38,093 bases of DNA, taken from Cyanobacteria bacterium CG_2015-22_32_23. GTDB taxonomy: Bacteria; Cyanobacteriota; Cyanobacteriia; Cyanobacteriales; Cyanobacteriaceae. The position numbers and the translations under genes were made by a program. Below the pieces are notes generated by a model. The model was given only the letters and a program-made list of their open reading frames with translations. It did not search any database and was not told where the DNA came from. Position 1 is the stretch's first letter. The number at the start of each line of letters is the position of its first letter. This document shows positions 25,488 through 32,080 of this stretch, one piece after another. Location of the stretch: assembly GCA_009993045.1 (NCBI GenBank), contig JAACUG010000101.1, positions 1 through 38,093 on the forward strand, in the 5' to 3' direction.

Positions 25488-26942
25488 ATGTTCAAAAGTA
25501 AAACTACACAAAAAAAAGTTAAATTAATTATTAACAAAATAAAAAAATCTTCTGGTTGGCAAGGTTGTGTTCTTTTAAGTTCAATACTACTTCTTTCTTC
25601 TAGTTATGCTGTTTATGCTCAAGATACTCCCGTTGATTTACAAAAAGTTACGGGAGAGTTAAAAGTCGGTTTAGATACTTTATGGGTAGTTTTAGCTTCT
25701 GTTTTGGTGATTTTCATGAATGCTGGTTTTGCCATGCTAGAAACTGGTTTTTGTCGCCGTAAAAATGCTGTGAATATGTTATCAAAAAATTTGATGGTAT
25801 TTGCCGTATCAACTATTGCTTTTTGGGCTATCGGTTTTGGTTTAATGTTCAGTGATGGCAATGGTTTTATTGGTTTACAAGGTTTTTTCTTGAAAGGTGC
25901 TGATAATAGTCCCGCTTTAGGAGATGCCTATGAAGGGGTTTATAACGCTTTAAATTGGACTGGAGTTCCTTTGTCAGCAAAATTCTTATTTCAAGTCGCT
26001 TTTGCTGGTACTGCCGCTACTATCGTCTCTGGTGCGGTAGCCGAAAGAATTAAATTTATCGATTTTCTCCTGTTCGCTTTTTTCTTGGTAGCGATCGCCT
26101 ATCCCATGATAGGACATTGGGTTTGGGGAGGAGGCTGGTTACAAAAAGCTGGATTTCAAGACTTTGCTGGATCAACAGTAGTACATTCGGTTGGTGGTTG
26201 GTGTGCTTTAACAGGGGCGATTATTTTAGGTGCTAGATTAGGAAAATATCAGGAAGATGGCAGTATAATACCGTTACCCGGTCATAATTTGAGTGTAGCT
26301 ACATTAGGCTGTTTTATTCTTTGGATTGGTTGGTTTGGCTTCAATCCAGGTTCAACTATGGCGGTAAATGATAGTATTGCTAATATTGCCGTGGTGACTA
26401 ATTTAGCGGCTGCGTCAGGAGGTATTACAGGTACTGTTACAAGTTGGATATTAGCAGGAAAACCTGATTTATCTTTAAGTATCAACGGTATATTATCAGG
26501 ATTAGTAGCCATTACCGCAGGTTGTTCAATGGTTAGTAACTCTAGTGCGATTACCATTGGTGCATTAGCAGGAATTTTAGTAGTTTTTGCGGTTTATTTA
26601 CTCGATAGTTTAAAAATAGATGATCCCGTAGGTGCAGTGTCAGTACATTTAGTTAACGGTATTTGGGGTACTCTTGCCGTGGGATTATTTGCCGATGCCA
26701 CCATCACAGGCAATGAAAAAATAGCTGGTTTATTTAGTAACGGTAATTTTGCCTTACTCGGTATTCAATTATTGGGTGTTGTTACCGTGGGAATGACTAT
26801 GATAATTTTAAGTGTTTTATTTTGGAATCTTCTTAGAGTTACTCTTGGTTTAAGGGTTTCTCCTGAAGAAGAATATTTAGGCTTAGATATTGGAGAACAT
26901 GGTATGGAGGCTTATAATGGCTTTTTGGAAGTAGATAATTAA
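25488..26942 (+). CDS. amt: Ammonium transporter (Amt family)
   Basis: Inner membrane channel for ammonium uptake. A signal-like N-terminal segment (GCVLLSSILLLSSSYAVYA, about 26-44) precedes the 11 transmembrane helices, as in many cyanobacterial Amt1 proteins. Core marks: LWVVLASVLVIFMNAGFAMLETGFCRRKN (about 68-96), the substrate tryptophan region AFWAIGFGLMF, VSGAVAERIKF, the pore histidine in GSTVVHSVGGWCALTGAIILGAR (about 228-250), FNPGSTMAVND and the second histidine in GAVSVHLVNGIWGTLAVG (about 383-400). Both pore histidines are present. The ATG at 25488 was chosen with GGTGAGGA immediately upstream; a GTG at 25479 is an alternative. No glnB/glnK gene is adjacent. The stop is followed at once by a heptamer array. 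Confidence 0.96.
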   Translation: MFKSKTTQKKVKLIINKIKKSSGWQGCVLLSSILLLSSSYAVYAQDTPVDLQKVTGELKVGLDTLWVVLASVLVIFMNAGFAMLETGFCRRKNAVNMLSKNLMVFAVSTIAFWAIGFGLMFSDGNGFIGLQGFFLKGADNSPALGDAYEGVYNALNWTGVPLSAKFLFQVAFAGTAATIVSGAVAERIKFIDFLLFAFFLVAIAYPMIGHWVWGGGWLQKAGFQDFAGSTVVHSVGGWCALTGAIILGARLGKYQEDGSIIPLPGHNLSVATLGCFILWIGWFGFNPGSTMAVNDSIANIAVVTNLAAASGGITGTVTSWILAGKPDLSLSINGILSGLVAITAGCSMVSNSSAITIGALAGILVVFAVYLLDSLKIDDPVGAVSVHLVNGIWGTLAVGLFADATITGNEKIAGLFSNGNFALLGIQLLGVVTVGMTMIILSVLFWNLLRVTLGLRVSPEEEYLGLDIGEHGMEAYNGFLEVDN

Positions 26943-26945
26943 TGA

Positions 26946-27064
26946 GGAGTTAGGAGTTAGGAGATAGGAGTTAGGAGTTAGGAGATAGGAGTTAGGAGAT
27001 AGGAGTTAGGAGTTAGGAGATAGGAGATAGGAGATAGGAGTTAGGAGTTAGGAATTAGGAATTA
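26946..27064. repeat. Heptanucleotide array GGAGTTA/GGAGATA, 17 copies
   Basis: Seventeen contiguous 7-bp units starting four bases after the amt stop. Most are GGAGTTA or GGAGATA and the last two are GGAATTA. No spacers occur, so it is not CRISPR. The last unit merges into the following 19-bp array. Together with the two arrays that follow it fills most of the 539-bp gene-free stretch 26943-27481. Confidence 0.95.
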
Positions 27065-27179
27065 GAAAGGAAACAGGGAATTAGAAAGGAAACAGGGAAT
27101 TAGAAAGGAAACAGGGAATTAGAAAGGAAACAGGGAATTAGAAAGGAAACAGGGAATTAGAAAAGAAACAGGGAATTAG
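27058..27179. repeat. 19-bp tandem array, six copies
   Basis: Unit GGAATTAGAAAGGAAACAG, six copies beginning at 27058, 27077, 27096, 27115, 27134 and 27153, plus a partial seventh. The sixth has one substitution (AAAAGAAA). The unit opens with the GGAATTA heptamer of the preceding array, which suggests it arose by duplication of that heptamer with 12 adjacent bases. Confidence 0.95.
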
Positions 27180-27215
27180 CAAGAATGTTGAATAATAATG
27201 TATAAACTCATTTTT

Positions 27216-27334
27216 TGAAACCTGAAACCTGAAACCTGAAACCTGAAACCTGAAACCTAAAACCTAAAACCTGAAACCTGAAACCTGAAACCTGAAACCT
27301 GAAACCTGAAACCTGAAACCTGAAACCTGAAACC
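27216..27334. repeat. Heptanucleotide array TGAAACC, 17 copies
   Basis: Seventeen contiguous 7-bp units of TGAAACC, two of them TAAAACC. After it, 27335-27481 is unique A/T-rich DNA up to the collagen-like gene, in which I see no defined promoter. Confidence 0.95.
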
Positions 27335-27481
27335 TAATACCCGAAATCAACGGTTAATTCTTTTTTGCCTAACATCAGTTTATATTTAATTTTTTCCCCA
27401 AGAATTTTGATCGCTCACTCAAGTCAATTCACCTTATGATAAAGTTTTACCAAAATTATTATTTAGTTTGATCTAATTATC

Positions 27482-28888
27482 ATGGGTTGGTTTACAAAAA
27501 TTTCTCTAACAATATTCTTTTTGTTCATTCCCGATGTATTTCCTTTCTTAAATCCTCAATCGGCAATGTGTTTATTAACAGCTTCAGCAAATCAAATTGT
27601 CAGTTTTGGTAAAGAAGGAAAACAAGGAATTGACGGAAAAGACGGAACTAGGGGAAGAGATAGCGAAGCACTAACTATTTTTGCCGATGGTTCGCCCCTA
27701 AACTTAGATTTATCAGGGCAACAAGGATTACCCGGAGAAAATGGCAGTAACGGAGAAAATTCTATCTGTGATAATCAACCTCCCAACGTTAATTATAATC
27801 TTGTGGGTGCGAATGGAGGTGATGGTGGCAATGGTGGAAATGGTGGCGATGGCGGTAATGCAGGTTCATTGACTATTTATGCCACCGATAAAAACTACCT
27901 TAAACAGATTTATGTTCGAGCAAAAGGCGGTGATGGCGGTAAATCAGGGGAAAGTGGTAATGGTGCAAAAGGTTGTCAATGTCCTAAACCTTATTGGACT
28001 GTGGAATCTTGTACCGGCCGCCCAGGAGATGCGAATTATAGTTGTGGAACAAAAGAATTTAGGTGTATTAATGGTGAAAGTGGGAAAAATGGACGTTCAG
28101 GAAGGGCTGGAAGAGAAGGAAAATTAGGCTCTCTTACTCTTATTAAAACCAATCAACCTTTAGCACCAGATCGACTCAGCGCCTCTGTCACTATGGGAGA
28201 ATTAAAAAATCGTGGTTTTAGTTTATCCAAAAATATCTGGGAAACTCGCACGGGCGCTACTTCTTTATTTGCCAAAGATTCTATTATTGATGATCAATAC
28301 CTAGAATTAGTCGATAGAGTTCAAAATTCCGTTGTTTTAATCTGGAATGCTCCTCAAGTTTTCGCTCCTTTTGGCGATCGCACCATAACCTTAAATTTAC
28401 AAGATGATCGTAGCGTCACCATAAAAATCCCTACAGACTTATGGTTAGAAACCAACACATTACAGAGAAATAACGTCACTGAATTATTTGTTTTCAACGC
28501 CATTAAAGCCGAAGAAGCAACGAAATTAAAAAGTAAAGGTTTATCAGGATTTGGTTCAAAATTACAGCTAGAATTACTAGACGAAGCTCAAAAATCAGAT
28601 GTGATTAACACTAACTTTTATATTAAATATAGTGTTTCTAACTCTAGTGAAGCCCGTTTAAGACAAGTCAATGATTATATCTTGCGTTATGAAGGAGAAA
28701 TTCCTCCCCAATTTATTCGTTATAGCAACAATCGCTTTATCATTGACATCGGACAATTACCCATTGATCCTCGTTACTTAGAAGTTAGTAAAGCAGTACA
28801 AATACAAATCGAAGCTAAACGAACTTTTGCCAATAATTCCGCTACTCAAACCATCCTTGAAAGAGATATTTTAGGACCTTTTAAGTAA
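27482..28888 (+). CDS. Secreted collagen-like (Gly-X-Y) protein
   Basis: A 468-residue protein. An N-terminal hydrophobic segment (ISLTIFFLFIPDVFPFL, about 7-23) is probably a signal peptide or anchor. Residues about 42-215 contain interrupted collagen-like Gly-X-Y tracts: GKEGKQGIDGKDGTRGRD, GQQGLPGENGSNGEN, GANGGDGGNGGNGGDGGNAG, GGDGGKSGESGNGAKG and GESGKNGRSGRAGREGKLG. Between them are short strand-like SLTIYA/LTIFADGS segments and a six-cysteine patch (CQCPKPYWTVESC, SCGTKEFRC). Residues about 216-468 form a globular C-terminal domain without glycine repeats. Collagen-like tracts build triple helices in bacterial surface proteins; whether these interrupted tracts do is unknown. It lies 375 bp upstream of the pseudopilin genes, so an extracellular matrix or sheath role is plausible but inferred. 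Confidence 0.8.
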   Translation: MGWFTKISLTIFFLFIPDVFPFLNPQSAMCLLTASANQIVSFGKEGKQGIDGKDGTRGRDSEALTIFADGSPLNLDLSGQQGLPGENGSNGENSICDNQPPNVNYNLVGANGGDGGNGGNGGDGGNAGSLTIYATDKNYLKQIYVRAKGGDGGKSGESGNGAKGCQCPKPYWTVESCTGRPGDANYSCGTKEFRCINGESGKNGRSGRAGREGKLGSLTLIKTNQPLAPDRLSASVTMGELKNRGFSLSKNIWETRTGATSLFAKDSIIDDQYLELVDRVQNSVVLIWNAPQVFAPFGDRTITLNLQDDRSVTIKIPTDLWLETNTLQRNNVTELFVFNAIKAEEATKLKSKGLSGFGSKLQLELLDEAQKSDVINTNFYIKYSVSNSSEARLRQVNDYILRYEGEIPPQFIRYSNNRFIIDIGQLPIDPRYLEVSKAVQIQIEAKRTFANNSATQTILERDILGPFK

Positions 28889-29263
28889 ATTTATGTAAGC
28901 ATTAAATAACACTGATTTTGTGATGAAACATTCATTTTTTTTTGAATTTCAGCTATTTATTACTTCATAAAAATTAACAATTACAATTATATTCTCTCTT
29001 ACCATTTATCATCAATCCTTTTAAGGGAGTATTAGAGCGGTTTCCTATTCATTTAGTACTTATAAAATTAACATTATTAAAGTTTATAAAAACAATATAT
29101 AAAAAGATAAAACTTTATTGTAAAATTTTGAATAAAATAAGTATTAACACTGATAAGGTTTTACTAAATCGAGTTTATAATTAAAGGTAATAAGTATGTG
29201 TAAATTTTAGTCCAATAGTTATATCCTAAAAACCAAGGTCGCATTATAGGAGAAAAGTAATAT
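28889..29263 (+). other. 375-bp spacer upstream of the pseudopilin operon
   Basis: A/T-rich with no open frame. Probably holds the operon promoter; a TATAAT-like box is present near 29175, but no matching -35 was found. AGAGCGGTTT near 29034 may be part of a dispersed repeat. TAGGAGA ends about nine bases before the first pseudopilin ATG and is a good ribosome-binding site. Confidence 0.4.
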
Positions 29264-30034
29264 ATGAAAAAAAAACAAGCAATTATAAATAATTTATTTA
29301 AACAATATTATCGTAAAAATCAAAATGATGGTTATACCTTAATTGAAATTCTCACAGTTTTAGCTATATTTGGCATCTTAACCGCCGTTGCTGCACCTAA
29401 TCTTGTACGAGATAATTCGGCTACCGCCGACATAGATGCTCAAAATCAAGTTAAAACTATCCTTCAACAAGTTCGTGGTAGAGCAATTTCTAATACCTCC
29501 GCCGTCAGACTTCGCCCAGATCCTAGTCAACCTGACAATAAATTTCTCGTGGAAATAGCACAAAGTAGAGGTTGTACGGCACTTACGAAATTAACCGAAG
29601 ATACCGACACTACGACAAAAATCTTAAAAGTTATTTCTACTAAAGGGTTTTCCGTCAACGATAAAATTAAAATAGGTAGTGATTCTGATGATAACAACAT
29701 AACTGACACTTCTGATGATACCATAACCTTGGGTGACGAAATCGGTACAGTTCAAAAGGAAAAAAGCATCATCGAACTAAAAGATAACTGGAGTGAAGAT
29801 CGCCGTCTTCAAGGGGAGGACGTGACTTTACCCCTAACAAAAGATAAAACCAGTGCTTTAGCAACGTTTACTGCCGATTTAACGGATTGGACGTTATGTT
29901 TTAACAGTCGGGGTGTTGCCTATATTTTTGATGAAAACAATAATTTACAACCTTCTTTAGAGCTAACTATCACAAATGTTACCAACAATGAAGAAGAAAC
30001 TATAACTATTAATCAAGGAGGTGCTATTGAATAG
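29264..30034 (+). CDS. Type IV pilin-like pseudopilin, GspH/FimT type
   Basis: A 256-residue pseudopilin. A 23-residue basic leader ends in the prepilin peptidase site G-YTLIE (Gly23, Glu28 = E5), followed by the hydrophobic helix LTVLAIFGILTAVAAPNLV (about 30-48). The next region (DIDAQNQVKTILQQVRGRAISNTSAVRL, about 57-85) is the GspH/FimT pattern of an amphipathic helix leading to the globular head. The head has an acidic insert (SDSDDNNITDTSDD, about 139-152). Minor pseudopilin of this type caps type II secretion or type IV pilus-like fibres. First gene of the pseudopilin-hpsA operon; start set by AGGAGA upstream. It may belong to the Hps-type (hormogonium polysaccharide) secretion pseudopilins. 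Confidence 0.82.
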   Translation: MKKKQAIINNLFKQYYRKNQNDGYTLIEILTVLAIFGILTAVAAPNLVRDNSATADIDAQNQVKTILQQVRGRAISNTSAVRLRPDPSQPDNKFLVEIAQSRGCTALTKLTEDTDTTTKILKVISTKGFSVNDKIKIGSDSDDNNITDTSDDTITLGDEIGTVQKEKSIIELKDNWSEDRRLQGEDVTLPLTKDKTSALATFTADLTDWTLCFNSRGVAYIFDENNNLQPSLELTITNVTNNEEETITINQGGAIE

Positions 30035-30039
30035 TGAAC

Positions 30040-30058
30040 TTCCCTTAAAAAGAGGGAA
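30040..30058 (+). other. Intercistronic hairpin after the first pseudopilin gene
   Basis: TTCCCTT pairs with AGAGGGAA around an A-rich loop of five bases, starting six bases after the stop codon. It has no T tract, so it is more likely an mRNA-stabilising or processing element than a terminator. Confidence 0.4.
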
Positions 30059-30094
30059 TCATCGAAAATAAACTGTTAATAATAAATAATCCCT

Positions 30095-30724
30095 ATGAAA
30101 AAAAACTATTTTCCTTCACTACTTAAATATTATTTTCTGATTCAAAAAAGGAAACAAAACCGAGGATTTTCTTTTATTGAAGTATTAGTAGCTATGACCA
30201 TTTTAAGTCTTGCCTTTGCCATTAATCTACAGTTTTTATTAACTCTGAAAATCCAAAATTTAGATCAAAAAAACAGGATGGGTGCAGTTTCTCTTACTAA
30301 AGAAATTTTAGACGGACTCCGATACGATTGGAAAGAAAATTTTGACACTGTTCCCATTTTTAAGCAAACACGCCCCACCACAACACCAATAGTTACACAA
30401 ACCATCAATAATTTAGGTAGAACAGAATTTACCATATCTGATGATCGTGCCAAAGATTTTGGCGGTTATAAATACAAAGTCGTAATTGATGTATGTTCTA
30501 ATAAACTACCTGATGATGTAGTTGTTGATCCTGATGATCCTGATGATGTAGTTGACACTTCTACTTGTCAACAAACAGCTTCAGCGAATACTAGAACTAT
30601 TATTGTTCAAATAAAAAATAATAAATTAAAGGAAATAACAGATGACTCAGCTAAAACCAGTGAACAAGTATATCTCGCCACCTCTGCTACTTTTACGAAA
30701 TTACAGTCAAAAACCACACCATAA
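30095..30724 (+). CDS. Type IV pilin-like pseudopilin, GspI/PilV type (HpsB-like)
   Basis: A 209-residue pseudopilin. A 24-residue leader with basic residues ends at the peptidase site G-FSFIE (Gly24; E5 = Glu29), then EVLVAMTILSLAFAINLQFLL as the membrane/assembly helix, with the GspI/PilV-like M-T-I-L-S-L-A-F. The globular part ends in an acidic loop, LPDDVVVDPDDPDDVVD, flanked by two cysteines (VCSN and STCQQ) that could form a disulphide; the DNA of this loop is a short GATGAT-based repeat. By position and type it resembles the cyanobacterial hormogonium polysaccharide secretion pseudopilins. Its last 83 bases overlap the next gene in a different frame. Confidence 0.8.
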   Translation: MKKNYFPSLLKYYFLIQKRKQNRGFSFIEVLVAMTILSLAFAINLQFLLTLKIQNLDQKNRMGAVSLTKEILDGLRYDWKENFDTVPIFKQTRPTTTPIVTQTINNLGRTEFTISDDRAKDFGGYKYKVVIDVCSNKLPDDVVVDPDDPDDVVDTSTCQQTASANTRTIIVQIKNNKLKEITDDSAKTSEQVYLATSATFTKLQSKTTP

Positions 30725-31790
30725 TTCAGATGGATTTACCCTTCTTGAAGTTATTGCTACTAGCGTAATGGGTTTTGTTATTTTAAGTTTTGCCTTTAGT
30801 GGTTTCCTCAGTATGCGGCAAAGTTTTGTTGGGGATACAGGTAAAGCTGACGTAAACCAAAGATTAAAAACAATTTTTGCCAGTATCGGTCCTGATATGA
30901 TACAGGTAGGAGAAGGATTAACAGATACTGCTTTTCCACTGTTGGAAATCGAACAACGAACAATCCCTGCTAAGCTTCCAGAAAGACCTTCTGATACTGT
31001 CACTTCTGATATTACCATTAGAAGAACTTTAATACCTCAAACCTTAACTTCTTGCACTGCCATAACTGCTGGTTCAACTACTCAACCTTTACTTGTAGAT
31101 GAAAATCCATTAAATACAAATAGTTTTTGTAAACGAAACGATAATGATCCTATAGATGGCTGGCCTGATACCCTTAAGTTATGGAATCAGAAAAGAACTA
31201 ATGATCCGGGTACTATTCAAGCCTATATCTATGATCCTTCAACCAATAAAGGAGAATTTTTTGACTATAAAGGAGAAATTATAGAGGACGATAAAGGTAA
31301 TCCAGTAAAACCTAACACAACAAATATAACAGCAGTGTACAAGGTAAATCTTGACACCAATAATCATCGTTGGGAGAGGGATTATCCAGTCGGTAGCGTT
31401 ATTTATTTAATGGATCAACGGCAGTATAAGGTTGATGAAGACAATAAATTAAGACTAATTGTCAATGATACACAGACATTTGAGTTAGCGGAAAATACGG
31501 ATAAATTAGATGTTACTGTTACATTAAAAAAAGTCAATAAAGATAGTACTACTATAGAACCTTTATGTAAAGTAATAACTGAAACAGGAGGACCAACAAG
31601 TTGTACCCCTAGTTTTCCAAATCCGACAACGGAATATAAATTTAATCAAATAAAATCCATAGAAATATCAGCCAAAGTATTCACGAAAGAGGATGTAGAT
31701 TCAGATCCTAACAATCAGAGGAAAGATTTACGCAATGAGGAAGATAAAACTATGTCTCAAAAATACTATCCTCGTAATGCTATTAATTAG
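30642..31790 (+). CDS. Type IV pilin-like pseudopilin, GspJ/PilW type (HpsC-like)
   Basis: A 382-residue pseudopilin. An unusually long 31-residue leader ends at G-FTLLE (Gly31; E5 = Glu36), followed by VIATSVMGFVILSFAFSGFL. The PilW/GspJ pattern FTLLEV...SMRQSFVGDTGKADVNQRLKTIFASIGPDM is visible at about 32-80. The globular head has cysteines (SCTAITAG, SFCKRND, LCKVITE, TSCTP) and a lysine/aspartate-rich tail. The ATG at 30642 has AAAGGA upstream inside the previous gene; the 83-bp overlap appears real because no later methionine precedes the peptidase site. Third of four pilin-like genes in the order H, I, J, K. Confidence 0.82.
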   Translation: MTQLKPVNKYISPPLLLLRNYSQKPHHNSDGFTLLEVIATSVMGFVILSFAFSGFLSMRQSFVGDTGKADVNQRLKTIFASIGPDMIQVGEGLTDTAFPLLEIEQRTIPAKLPERPSDTVTSDITIRRTLIPQTLTSCTAITAGSTTQPLLVDENPLNTNSFCKRNDNDPIDGWPDTLKLWNQKRTNDPGTIQAYIYDPSTNKGEFFDYKGEIIEDDKGNPVKPNTTNITAVYKVNLDTNNHRWERDYPVGSVIYLMDQRQYKVDEDNKLRLIVNDTQTFELAENTDKLDVTVTLKKVNKDSTTIEPLCKVITETGGPTSCTPSFPNPTTEYKFNQIKSIEISAKVFTKEDVDSDPNNQRKDLRNEEDKTMSQKYYPRNAIN

Positions 31791-31800
31791 GGAAAATTTT

Positions 31801-31962
31801 ATGAAAAAAACATCCAACTTGGGAAAGTCTCCCAGCCTCCAATTCTGGAGATCGCCCCCCGTCCCCCAATTTTGGGGATCGCCCCCCGCCCCCAATTCTG
31901 GAGATCGCCCCCCGCCCCCAATTCTGGAGATCGCCCCCCAGCCCCCAATTCTGGGGGAGTAA
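31801..31962 (+). CDS. Doubtful 53-residue proline-rich frame over repeat DNA
   Basis: An ATG ten bases after the preceding stop opens a frame that starts MKKTSNLGKSPSLQFWRSPP and continues with proline-rich versions of the same repeat in changing frames (NSGDRPP, ILEIAP, PPILGE). It is almost wholly repeat DNA. It could be a leader ORF, a broken gene start into which repeats inserted, or non-coding. I think non-coding is most likely. Confidence 0.2.
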   Translation: MKKTSNLGKSPSLQFWRSPPVPQFWGSPPAPNSGDRPPPPILEIAPQPPILGE

Positions 31963-32027
31963 GAGAAGGGTTGGAAGTCCCCAAACTTGGGGATTTAGGG
32001 GCGTTAATTTCCCCCAATTCTAGGGGA
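31841..32027. repeat. 26/27-bp G/C-rich tandem repeat and palindromes between the HpsC-like gene and hpsA
   Basis: Four units of AATTCTGGAGATCGCCCCCC followed by G, one variable base and CCCC begin at 31841, 31868, 31894 and 31920, with a partial fifth at 31947 that closes the palindrome CCCCCAATTCTGGGGG (31942-31957). Further palindromes follow: TCCCCAAACTTGGGGA (31978-31993) and CCCCCAATTCTAGGGG (from 32011). G/C content is far above the surroundings. These are dispersed-repeat types inserted inside the operon. Confidence 0.85.
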
Positions 32028-32080
32028 GAAGAAAGGGATTTAAGAACATTTATTTATTATAAAATCAAACTTAAAATACT

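Noticed and set aside
26946-27334. Regular repeats resembling a CRISPR array or origin iterons
   Set aside because: Units are 7 or 19 bp and contiguous, with no unique spacers, no cas genes and no DnaA/Rep gene or DnaA-box cluster nearby.
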